64,000 bases of DNA from Scatomorpha sp964367935 (GTDB lineage: Bacteria; Bacillota; Clostridia; Oscillospirales; Oscillospiraceae): NCBI GenBank assembly GCA_964367935.1, contig CAYIYZ010000005.1, positions 62,001 to 126,000 on the forward strand, read 5' to 3'. The notes under the pieces are model-generated. The model was not told the origin of the DNA, searched no databases, and was given only the letters and a program-made list of their open reading frames with translations. Both the position numbers and the translations under genes were made by a program. This document shows, one piece after another, positions 50,806 to 59,588 of this stretch; position 1 is the first letter of the stretch; every line of letters begins with the position of its first letter.

Positions 50806-51960
50806 ATGAGATTTGCTATGATTATTTTCAGTATGTTCACTGCTCTTATGATAGGCGGCGGGCAGGATGACGCTGTGGTTTTGACGCAAAATTCGGGCGT
50901 CTCTGCAAGCGTGTTGAGTAATGCCGAATTTGCCGAAACATGGCAGAACCGCTTACAGGACACCGATTATTCTTACAGTTTCAATTCAGTCGAGCACGGA
51001 GACGTGCTAAACTTCGGCTATGATTATGCGCCCTCACCTCATCCATATGAGAACTCTCTCGTGAGCACGGAATTTGCACTTTCCGAGGACGGTACACTCT
51101 ATATTTTCATGCGAGGTGTGGGTATCGCTGTATTTTCGGTTTCGGGCGAATATATCGAAACCATAACCTTTCCCGACCTCGAAGACAGCTACACCTACAC
51201 TAACATGAGCTTAGATGAGCTTGGCGGAAACATGTACTTTCAAGCTTTCACGCCATCTTTAGAGGGCGATGATACCTACTTAGTAAAGCTCAGCCTACAC
51301 GATCACACCCTGACAAAGTACAATACAACAGGCACAGTTTTGAACGGAGCACTTGTCAGAGCCGTAAGCGGTACTCTGTACATTCATTATAACAACAGCT
51401 ACTACACTCTGAGCATTGACGGTGACGTTTATAGTTTGGAGACGGAGTTTCAGAGTATAGACCCGTGGGTAAGTCTGCCTGACGAGCTGCGGGGCATGTA
51501 CTTTCCTTTTAGGGCTAACGCTGTGAGTGACGCTGCGGATATGTTTGAAATTGTACTGTACGATGAACAGGGCGAGGGTGCAAAGTATGTATACAGTAAT
51601 GAGAACAGGGTGCTTAGCCAGGAGAAAGTTAATGGCGTCGCTCCGTGGTCACAACTGAGCGTACGCAGTATGTACATGAGCGAGACGCCCGACGAGTTTT
51701 TCATATGGCTCAAAGAGGACATCATGGGCAAAAACGCTACGTTTCAAGATACGGTCACCGAGAGCTATGAGCACATGTTGCGCATAGATGCACAGGGTAC
51801 AATTTCAGCTCTCTGCGAGGTGCCGAGCGAGCTACACCACATAAGAGACGCTCAGGACGCTTACATCATGACAAACGACGGCGGGACCATACACATAGCG
51901 AAAATAGAGTATTTTCTGAGTGATTGGCAGGACAATGACATTTTTGTGAGAGTGTCGTAA
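50806..51960 (+). CDS. Secreted protein of unknown function
   Basis: 384 aa. MRFAMIIFSMFTALMIGGG is a short hydrophobic N-terminus, probably a signal peptide. The rest is rich in Tyr, Ser, Asp and beta-strand patterns with recurring units (LSEDGTLYIFMRGVGIAVFS, GGNMYFQAFTP, SGTLYIHYNNSYYTLS, IRDAQDAYIMTNDGGTI), which look like blades of a beta-propeller. No known family is recognised. GGAGGTG lies before the ATG and it follows the M15 peptidase closely, so the two may be co-transcribed envelope proteins. Confidence 0.72.
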   Translation: MRFAMIIFSMFTALMIGGGQDDAVVLTQNSGVSASVLSNAEFAETWQNRLQDTDYSYSFNSVEHGDVLNFGYDYAPSPHPYENSLVSTEFALSEDGTLYIFMRGVGIAVFSVSGEYIETITFPDLEDSYTYTNMSLDELGGNMYFQAFTPSLEGDDTYLVKLSLHDHTLTKYNTTGTVLNGALVRAVSGTLYIHYNNSYYTLSIDGDVYSLETEFQSIDPWVSLPDELRGMYFPFRANAVSDAADMFEIVLYDEQGEGAKYVYSNENRVLSQEKVNGVAPWSQLSVRSMYMSETPDEFFIWLKEDIMGKNATFQDTVTESYEHMLRIDAQGTISALCEVPSELHHIRDAQDAYIMTNDGGTIHIAKIEYFLSDWQDNDIFVRVS

Positions 51961-51970
51961 GTAAAACAGC

Positions 51971-52010
51971 AAACAACCGACGGATAATATCCGTCGGTTG
52001 TTTATTTATT
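51971..52010 (+). terminator. Terminator of the peptidase/secreted-protein pair
   Basis: A 13-bp stem (AAACAACCGACGG/CCGTCGGTTGTTT), loop ATAATAT, tail ATTTATTTTG. Confidence 0.87.
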
Positions 52011-52017
52011 TTGCGTA

Positions 52018-52049
52018 ACACTATGGGGCGAAAGCCCCATAGTGTTTTT
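52018..52049. terminator. Second hairpin, before the 2011-aa gene stop
   Basis: A perfect 12-bp stem (ACACTATGGGGC/GCCCCATAGTGT) with a GAAA loop and T run on the plus strand. It can end plus-strand transcripts and stabilise the end of the minus-strand message. Confidence 0.8.
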
Positions 52050-52057
52050 CTTTGAAC

Positions 52058-55000
52058 TTATCCGAGATATCTCATTAGCATAGCTGCTATCTGCGCTCTG
52101 CCTGCTTCGCCCTGCGGTATAAGCATATTGTCCGTGCCCTCAATTATGCCCAGAGATGTCGCCCAGATCATGGCATCACGTGCCCAGTCGGACACCATAT
52201 CCGCATCTCCGAAGTCAAGCACATCCGTTGTCAGCTCAGGACTGCCCGCATAACGATATAGCATAGTGGCAAACTGCTCACGAGTAATAAAGCCCTCAGG
52301 GTTCGTTCCGTCGGAAACCCCGTTCTCTATCGCCCATTCCATGCCTACCGTATACCATTCCGCTCCTGTAGATGTGTCCACTCCTGACATGCGTGCCAAG
52401 ACCGTCCAGACCATCGCACGGGTCATGAGACCCTCGGGGTCGAATGTAATCGCACTCGTGCCCTCAAATATGCCTGCTTCCACTACGTAGTTCACTGCGG
52501 CGAAATACCAAGCGTCCGCCGCCACGTCTACAAACCTACTCAAAGGTAGGGTCGGATCAACAATGGTAACGTCATCGTCATCATCGTTACCGCCGCCGCT
52601 GCCGCTGTTACCCGAGTTTCCGTTATTACCCGAATCTACGACCGTGACCGCTATATCATCCCTGTCACGTATACGTATTCTCGGGTATGTGTCAGCATAG
52701 CTATTGTCATACGACGCCAGTCCCACGGCTTCTATGTCGTTTCCGACCGCTAAATTCTCTATAGTCTTTAGCTCCGTGATATAGCCGTCTATGAAAATCC
52801 TCGCCGTCTCGCCACTTGCGTCCGTGTAGTATATGCTCTGCGGTATGCCCTCCGCTTCCACAATTCTCGTGATTTCACCCGAGACCTTTACAAGTGAGCC
52901 CAAAACGCTCATGTCATTAATCTGCGCCGCTGTGGCATCTATCGCAGTAGGCACTGTGCCCTCGCCTATCTTAGAAATCGATGTTACCTTCAGCTGACGC
53001 TCGCCTTGGTATGCACTAACCGTGCCCTTAACTTCGACTACATCGCCTGCCTTTAAGATATCTGCCACGGGGTGCAGATTTATGCCGCCCGTTGCGTCTT
53101 GTACATAGGCACTGTCAAAGAAGGCCGTGTCATCGTCATAACCCGTAGCATTCGAGGTCAATGTGCCACGGATAGCGAAGCTGTCGCCCAACTCTCCCGC
53201 ATGTACCTCTGCAATCGTCGAAATTACAACGGGATTTATGTGCTTTAACAGATTCTCTACAATAGTGTAGTTTGAATATGCCGGCGTGCCGTAGTTGTCA
53301 AGATCAGCCTGAATTTCAAAGTTACTCATGAACACAGAACCTGAGGTGATAATCGTCGCCGTGTTTCCGTTATCATAGGTAATGCTTTCACTCGCCGCCG
53401 ATAGGTACTTATTGTCGTACTTCGGAATTGTCACACCTGCAAAATTATCTCCGTCATTGTCTGTTGATTCGCCTGTCTCAAAGCTGTAGACCATGGCGCT
53501 CACACTGCTCGGCAGTGCACTCACAGGTGCGCCGTCCTGACCGACCGCATAAATCGTGGCTCCGCCATAGTTTGAATATACCTGAGAATCGACTATGCCC
53601 TGCATGAACATATTCTCATCGTTAATTTCCGTCAGATACAGTCTCGGCGCTTGACCACCGTTATTAGTGTTGTCAATGAGCCCGTCGTCCGAAATTCTGA
53701 GACTTGAACCCAAAGCTTCCAAGATATCATTCTGCTGTGCCGCCATGTGGTCATCTTCCGGGAAGTCTTCATAGCGCTCGTAGTAATCGCTCCAACCTGT
53801 GACAACCACTATGTTGCCTGCCTCTGCAAAGGCTGTAATTGCATTTATTTCAGCCTCTGTCCAATTTTGATAGTCGTCGAGAAGCGAAGAACCGTCTCTG
53901 CGTGTCGGAGGTGTTAGGATAAGCATTTTATACTTATCATTTCCCGTTGCGGCTATTAATTCCGCCTCTGTATTTAGCTCCACCACTCGCACGTCATACT
54001 CTGCCGCAAGATTTGCGAAGTTACCCATGCTGTCTTTGTAGTTACCGTTTACATATTCATTGTAGTTCGAGGCGTCTATGCCCACATACACGAGCTTATC
54101 CGCATCACGGACATTGAGCTCTACATTCTGACTGTAGATCTGTCCGTCCATCAAGACTTCAACCGTAATAGTCACTACACCGACTTCTGTCGGGGTGTAC
54201 GCAAATGTATCGACATGTGTGCTGTTTGTCGCAAGTGTCGCGCCGTTACCGCTTCCAATCTCCGTATCACCTATCTTATACGTGATGGAAGTCAGCTCTT
54301 TATCTTCGCTCTCACTGTTAAACACCGTTGTCGTAAGCGTCAGCTCCTCGTCCGTCACGGGCATCTTCGTGCTCACTTCCACGGAGTTTATGCCCATAAG
54401 CGGTGCTGAGCCTATCCAAACAGGTGCTGTGACTGCGATATTGAGGTCTGCCTGAGTTACACGTAGGTAGTAGTAGCCCTCTTTAACTTCATCAAGCGAG
54501 CCGTCCCATGTCACGCTGTTGTCGCTGAAATCTTTAGACATCGCAACTCTACCGCTACCCGTTATAATCTCAATCTCGCTGATATTGTCGTTATTATCGG
54601 GGTCATAGACCGAGATAGCGAAGTCTATGGAATTGGGTACGTCCTCGATGATAGAGCCCATCATTTGACCGTTTATTTCAAAGTCAATCTCAAGATTCTT
54701 ATCCTCTGTGGAGTACATCGCCCTTTGGCTCATCGCTGTCAAGAGGTCTTCTTCCGAATTACTCTCTGCTATAAATACCGTACGTGCGGTGTTTGCGTTA
54801 CCCCAACCGCCCTTATGGTTATCTTGGTTATTTGTCGGGCCTACGTGCCAGCCCTTGTCAAGCGCAAGCGTATACTGCTCATAGCTCGGATAGTAGCCGC
54901 CCGCTCCCACTGCGCCCTCACCGTTTGCCACTTCTACCATGACCATCTTACTGTCATAGGCAGGTGTGTAGTACCCGAAGTCCGCAAAGTTACCGAAGGT

Positions 55001-58000
55001 CGTTCCCGGGTGGTTAAACTGCGAGAGGTTCGCCAAAGGATCATTACTTGCAATGAGCGCATCGTAATAAGCCTTCATGCCGTTATCGTCAGTCTTGGAA
55101 TTCAATGTGCTGTTATTACGGCTGATTAGACCCTCCGAGTTAAAGGTGTTGATATGTCCGGGGCCGCCCGACCATGTCATCTCAAAGCCCGACAGCGCAC
55201 TTACATCATTACCTGCTGCGTTAAAGTTGTCCACTGCCTCTGTATATTCGTCCCAAAGCGCTTTTGATGCCGCTGTCATTTGACTTGCATCATTTAACGC
55301 CTCTGCAGGGTTTGCCGCAGAGCTTGAGTCGAAGCTGTTCGAGTGGTCTGTAAACGCCACGAAGTCCACATTATCACTCGTCGGGATATTGTTGATATAG
55401 TTTAACGCACTCTCCAAAGTACCCGAACCGTCTGAATATGTGGTGTGCGAGTGGAGCTGACCGAAGTACTTGTCATACTCCGCCTCACCCACCGTGAAGC
55501 TCCATGTAATTGCGTCATATCTACCAGCTGTACCATCTATGGTTATTACCGACACAGTAACACTTACCTCGCCGTCCGCCAAATCTGCTGTCGGTGTATA
55601 GGTATAGTTGCCTGATACAGCGTCCTTTGTCATGTCTACGGCTGTGCCATCGCCTATTTTGATTTTAACACTCGGATTTTCACCCGCATTTTTAAGTGCA
55701 ACTTCAAAGGTCGGTGTCTTGTCAGCACCCGTCTGGCTGTTTCTCAAAGGTGATACAACCTCAATTTGCGGAAGATTACTTACCATAACTGTGACTTGCC
55801 TGCTCGCTTCATTACTGTTTGAAGAAGCGTCCGTCGCTGTTATCGTGAAGGTAAATCGGTCAATTGAGGCTGTGATATCTGCCCCGGAGACTGTATACTC
55901 ATACTTTCCCGTGTCGGCATTTTTCGCCATATCGGCATTTACTACCTCACCGTTTATGTTGAGCTGAATTCCCACATAGCTCACACCGCTGACGTCAATT
56001 ACACTTGCCGATATTACATAGTCTTCGCCTACTTGTGCGTTAACTGAATCGTCGGGCAGTGTGATTGTCGGCGCTCCTTGGTCGTTTGCGAGCACGTATG
56101 CGCCCTCACCCGTTGCAAGCTGAACACTTGAATTGTAGGTGGAAACCATGGCGTACAGGTCAATCTCGTCGTTTGGCTCTATGCCCACGGGAATATCATA
56201 CGCATCATAAATGTTAATTGTGCCCGTGCCGTCCGTTACAGGAGTGTTCCTTCCGCTTGCCTCACCGATAGTAACATCCTCTATTTTGATGTAACGACCG
56301 AGCATGTTTAAACCGTTTGCCTTGACTTCTTCAACGGTATAAACCATAGCTTCCATTGGCTCTGCACTGTCCACTACGGACTTTGCACTCACTCCTGCAA
56401 GTTGCGGTGCGCCATAGCGGATATAAAATGTACCTGTCATTGAAATTATATCGCCGATTACTGCGTCCTCGGGAGCAGAGCCGTACACGAACAGTGAATA
56501 GACCTGACCGTCTATCACATCTTGCAGTACCGCATTTCCGTAGCTTGAGGTCGTATACACAAGCTGACCGACAACGGTTATTGCCGCACCGGAAGCTTGA
56601 CTTGTTGCAGTCGAGCTTGCAAGTGCTTCTTCGATGTTCAGAACACTATCGTCAGTGAAAATAGTATCGTCATCATCCTTTATCGGATCTGCTACTACTG
56701 CGGGAAGCTTAAAGGTGAAGGTTGCAACTGCGCTGTCGTCCATTCCATCCTTCGTAGCCTTTACGTAGTAGGTGATGTCACCTGTGATTGTGACTTCACT
56801 GCCCTCTGTCCACGCTATATTATCTGTGCTGTAATAAATTGTCGCACCCTCTGTTGCGGAGCTGAAGGTTACCTTTGTGCCGCTTGCCACTTCGCCGCTT
56901 TCGCTCGCTGTCGGTGTGGCGACGGTGGTCGAGGGTGTTACAACAGTGATGTCCGCTTCTGTTACGACATATAGCTGGTAGTTATCTCCAAATTGTCCAA
57001 CTACGGCTGTAACTGTTAAAACATCACCGACCAAAATTGTGTCGGGAATTTCGCCCTTATATGTTTTAATCGTGCTACCGTTTTGGCTCAGCGTCAGGTT
57101 GCCGTAAGTTTCGTCAATAGCGGTCACTTCAACGCTTGTTAACTTTATGCGCATGGACTCATAGTCCTCGCCTATATCCGCAATTTCTATTTCCTGTGCG
57201 GTAGGCAAAGTCTGTGTGCCTTGTTTTTCATAGTCCGTTGGATTGATTTGCTTTAGATTATTATATTCCCCAACAGTGCCAGTGACGACGTATTCATCGC
57301 CTATAGCTATGCCTGCCGGAGCATCACCATATATATTTATACCTGCTTCCGAGTCCTGTATGTATACGTTTTTACCATCTATGTATGTAACTATACCCTT
57401 AACCGCAACTGTACCCTCTGCCATTTTTCTTGCCTCGGCTATTGCGGTTATTGACGGAATGGGAGGATCGGGCGGGTCAACGACATCGCCACCACTGTTC
57501 ATGGGCGAGGGTGCGCCGACTGTGAAGTCTGCGCTGTTGTCATCCGTGTCCACGCCGGGCGTTGTGCGAGAAGCTGATTTTGTAGCTGAAAGTGTCCCTG
57601 TGGGGGCTGTGCCCTCATATTCATTTGCAGCACCAAAACCTACGAAGTCTACGACCGCTGTATCAGCAATGCCACTGATAGCATCGGTCTTATTCTCTAC
57701 AAGTGCCACTTTTCCTTTTGTGCCGGACATGTTAATGCTGCCGCTTGCGTCAGGTGTTGGAAGCTCTGTTGTTCCACCACCGCCGGCTGAAAGCTGAATT
57801 AAATAGTAGCCGCCTGCTTTAATTGAGCCTGTTAGGGTAACTTTGTTGCTGCCAAAAGCACCACCTGACGCAGCATATTGAATTGACCAACCTGTCAAAT
57901 CAACATCTGCACCTGTGGGGTTATAGAGCTCCACAAAGTCGCTTTTGTACTCGGCGCCAGAGTTTCCGCCACCGCCGTACACCTCATTGATTACCACATG

Positions 58001-58093
58001 GTCGGCCGCTTTTGGTGCATCACCTGCACTTACCATTGGTACCATGCCGAGAGTTAAACATAGAACGAGAATAACGCTAATAATCTTTTTCAT
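52058..58093 (-). CDS. Giant SLH surface protein with lamin-tail, OB-fold and PHP metallohydrolase domains
   Basis: 2011 aa, starting MKKIISVILVLC; an ATG two codons earlier is too close to AAAGGA. Signal peptide 1-24. Domains in order: lamin-tail (LTD) at about 30-150 (VINEVYGGGGNSG, DFVELYNPTG); an OB-fold nucleic-acid-binding-like domain at 225-330 (VKGIVTYIDGKNVYIQD); a CHB_HEX_C_1 Ig-like repeat (405-470); a second OB-fold (490-600); beta-sandwich domains (690-860); a PHP/CehA-McbA metallohydrolase (about 875-1190, QLHSHTTYSDGSG, FTDHSNSFD, GGPGHINTF); a ThuA/DUF4350-like domain (1380-1560, DASNYNEYV, VVVTGWSDYY); a third OB-fold (1640-1780); and three SLH motifs at the end (about 1840-2011). 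LTD plus OB-folds plus PHP recall extracellular nucleases and phosphodiesterases, so an envelope phosphoesterase is a fair guess. Confidence 0.87.
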   Translation of the reverse strand: MKKIISVILVLCLTLGMVPMVSAGDAPKAADHVVINEVYGGGGNSGAEYKSDFVELYNPTGADVDLTGWSIQYAASGGAFGSNKVTLTGSIKAGGYYLIQLSAGGGGTTELPTPDASGSINMSGTKGKVALVENKTDAISGIADTAVVDFVGFGAANEYEGTAPTGTLSATKSASRTTPGVDTDDNSADFTVGAPSPMNSGGDVVDPPDPPIPSITAIAEARKMAEGTVAVKGIVTYIDGKNVYIQDSEAGINIYGDAPAGIAIGDEYVVTGTVGEYNNLKQINPTDYEKQGTQTLPTAQEIEIADIGEDYESMRIKLTSVEVTAIDETYGNLTLSQNGSTIKTYKGEIPDTILVGDVLTVTAVVGQFGDNYQLYVVTEADITVVTPSTTVATPTASESGEVASGTKVTFSSATEGATIYYSTDNIAWTEGSEVTITGDITYYVKATKDGMDDSAVATFTFKLPAVVADPIKDDDDTIFTDDSVLNIEEALASSTATSQASGAAITVVGQLVYTTSSYGNAVLQDVIDGQVYSLFVYGSAPEDAVIGDIISMTGTFYIRYGAPQLAGVSAKSVVDSAEPMEAMVYTVEEVKANGLNMLGRYIKIEDVTIGEASGRNTPVTDGTGTINIYDAYDIPVGIEPNDEIDLYAMVSTYNSSVQLATGEGAYVLANDQGAPTITLPDDSVNAQVGEDYVISASVIDVSGVSYVGIQLNINGEVVNADMAKNADTGKYEYTVSGADITASIDRFTFTITATDASSNSNEASRQVTVMVSNLPQIEVVSPLRNSQTGADKTPTFEVALKNAGENPSVKIKIGDGTAVDMTKDAVSGNYTYTPTADLADGEVSVTVSVITIDGTAGRYDAITWSFTVGEAEYDKYFGQLHSHTTYSDGSGTLESALNYINNIPTSDNVDFVAFTDHSNSFDSSSAANPAEALNDASQMTAASKALWDEYTEAVDNFNAAGNDVSALSGFEMTWSGGPGHINTFNSEGLISRNNSTLNSKTDDNGMKAYYDALIASNDPLANLSQFNHPGTTFGNFADFGYYTPAYDSKMVMVEVANGEGAVGAGGYYPSYEQYTLALDKGWHVGPTNNQDNHKGGWGNANTARTVFIAESNSEEDLLTAMSQRAMYSTEDKNLEIDFEINGQMMGSIIEDVPNSIDFAISVYDPDNNDNISEIEIITGSGRVAMSKDFSDNSVTWDGSLDEVKEGYYYLRVTQADLNIAVTAPVWIGSAPLMGINSVEVSTKMPVTDEELTLTTTVFNSESEDKELTSITYKIGDTEIGSGNGATLATNSTHVDTFAYTPTEVGVVTITVEVLMDGQIYSQNVELNVRDADKLVYVGIDASNYNEYVNGNYKDSMGNFANLAAEYDVRVVELNTEAELIAATGNDKYKMLILTPPTRRDGSSLLDDYQNWTEAEINAITAFAEAGNIVVVTGWSDYYERYEDFPEDDHMAAQQNDILEALGSSLRISDDGLIDNTNNGGQAPRLYLTEINDENMFMQGIVDSQVYSNYGGATIYAVGQDGAPVSALPSSVSAMVYSFETGESTDNDGDNFAGVTIPKYDNKYLSAASESITYDNGNTATIITSGSVFMSNFEIQADLDNYGTPAYSNYTIVENLLKHINPVVISTIAEVHAGELGDSFAIRGTLTSNATGYDDDTAFFDSAYVQDATGGINLHPVADILKAGDVVEVKGTVSAYQGERQLKVTSISKIGEGTVPTAIDATAAQINDMSVLGSLVKVSGEITRIVEAEGIPQSIYYTDASGETARIFIDGYITELKTIENLAVGNDIEAVGLASYDNSYADTYPRIRIRDRDDIAVTVVDSGNNGNSGNSGSGGGNDDDDDVTIVDPTLPLSRFVDVAADAWYFAAVNYVVEAGIFEGTSAITFDPEGLMTRAMVWTVLARMSGVDTSTGAEWYTVGMEWAIENGVSDGTNPEGFITREQFATMLYRYAGSPELTTDVLDFGDADMVSDWARDAMIWATSLGIIEGTDNMLIPQGEAGRAQIAAMLMRYLG

Positions 58094-58142
58094 AGCCATC
58101 TTCCTTTCCCATTTAAATCTATTTTAAAACACCCGAGGGTGA

Positions 58143-59279
58143 TTATTTGCTCGCCATCTTGCCGCCTAAATACGACACCAAAGGCACCGTCAACACTATG
58201 CCTATAGAGCCAGACAGACCTTGTATAAGCTCTATGGCAATTAAGTCACTGTTTAGCACCTGCAAGCTCGGATAATCGAATATCCTAAACAATATGAGTG
58301 TATTTAAAGAGGCGCCCGCAAAGGCTAAAATAAGCGTATTCGCCATGGTGCCCATAGCGTCCTTGCCTATGTTCATGCCCGATTTCGTAAGCTGTTTTTG
58401 CGTTAGCGTCGGGCTGTTCTCTTTCATCTCAAATATCGCCGAGGTTATGGTCATGGACACGTCCATTACAGCGCCCAAGGCAGCGACCAATATGCCCGAT
58501 ACCAAGAGCCCGCTTATCTTCAAGCCACCGTCTGTGCCCCTTAATATAAGCTCCTCCGCCTCCGCCATGTTAAAGCCGTTTATCGGCGTCAACACGCCCA
58601 CGACATAAGCGCACACACCGGCTATAGTAACGCCGCCCACACATCCGATTATCGCACAGGCTGTCTTCTTCGAAATGCCATTAAGTAATATAAGCGTGCC
58701 CGTAGTGGCTATCGCCACCAAGCCCACCGCCGCCAAAATTGGCGACACTCCTCGTGATATAAGTGGAATAAAAATGCTCCACAGAGCAAAACCCGTATAC
58801 ACTAATCCTAAAAGTGCGCCCACGCCCTTCTTGCCACCCAGCCACACAAGTAGAACCGCAAACAAGAGCACTAAGCCACCCAACACTAACATCCTGTCAT
58901 AGCTGTTTACAGTAACTATGTACAGCTCATCATTTTCATCGTAATCAAGCCTTAATATAACACTTGTCCCGACTTCTATATCTATATTCGAATAGGCCGA
59001 CACGTGATGTACGGCAGATAAACTTTTCCCGTCATGTTCGCCACCTTGAATCTCAAAGGTGACTAACTGAACTCCTATCCTGCGTCCCTCCGTCCACGTA
59101 TCCTCTCCTATATCCTCATCGAGTATCTCCGTAGCCGTCGCCCGACTGAACATGACCTTGCTCATAGCTGTCGCAACTGCATCATCACTCATTTCCAAGT
59201 ACACAACAAGCAGCATCGGAAGTAAAAGTAAAAACACGGCGATTATAGACCTCTTACTCCATGATTTCAAAGGCAGCAC
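58143..59279 (-). CDS. YibE/F family membrane protein
   Basis: 378 aa. An N-terminal helix (12-30) and an extracytoplasmic domain of about 85 residues (RRIGVQLVTFEIQGGEHDGKSLSAV: key part VTFEIQGGEHDGK) precede about eight transmembrane helices (128-375). GKKGVGALLGLVYTGFALW and MTITSAIFEMKENSPTLT-type sequences (key part GAVMDVSMTITSAI) are family signatures of YibE/F (PF07907), an uncharacterised integral membrane family common in Firmicutes. Preceded by SLH protein genes on the same strand but with a gap of 49 nt. Confidence 0.92.
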   Translation of the reverse strand: MLPLKSWSKRSIIAVFLLLLPMLLVVYLEMSDDAVATAMSKVMFSRATATEILDEDIGEDTWTEGRRIGVQLVTFEIQGGEHDGKSLSAVHHVSAYSNIDIEVGTSVILRLDYDENDELYIVTVNSYDRMLVLGGLVLLFAVLLVWLGGKKGVGALLGLVYTGFALWSIFIPLISRGVSPILAAVGLVAIATTGTLILLNGISKKTACAIIGCVGGVTIAGVCAYVVGVLTPINGFNMAEAEELILRGTDGGLKISGLLVSGILVAALGAVMDVSMTITSAIFEMKENSPTLTQKQLTKSGMNIGKDAMGTMANTLILAFAGASLNTLILFRIFDYPSLQVLNSDLIAIELIQGLSGSIGIVLTVPLVSYLGGKMASK

Positions 59280-59588
59280 CCCTTCTAATTTTTCACTCTT
59301 CTTATTCTATCATTTCAGCAACATTTAATCTACATTTTGATGTAAAGTGTGCGTAAAATCTTCTGATAACTAAATGTATGTTTTAAACAATTTGTTTATA
59401 GCATTTGCAGGTAAAATGGCATATAAAGTTGCAGTCAATAAAGTTATGCAATTTTGTGTCAAATGTGTATACAAATCGGCCCACGTCACGTTCGTGAGCC
59501 TATACAGACGCTAAGAGACCGTGCATATATACGCACGGTCTCTATAGTTGTGGAAATGCTTGAGTCACTAACTCAAACACTCGTTTTT
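59280..59588. other. Intergenic region between YibE/F and GGDEF genes
   Basis: 309 nt, AT-rich, without a supported gene. An open plus-strand frame overlapping it (59454-59690) has no ribosome-binding site and lies antisense to the GGDEF gene. It holds one 11-bp hairpin (59514-59543). The TTGATG/TACAAA-type strings on the minus strand are too weak to call a promoter for the YibE/F gene. Confidence 0.5.
59514..59543. terminator. Hairpin after the GGDEF gene
   Basis: An 11-bp perfect stem (AGAGACCGTGC/GCACGGTCTCT) with an 8-nt loop, 46 nt past the stop codon of the minus-strand gene; no real T tract on either side. Confidence 0.55.

Noticed and set aside
54665..55129. Plus-strand frame of 154 codons within the 2011-aa gene
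   Set aside because: Antisense to the PHP-domain coding region; no start signal.
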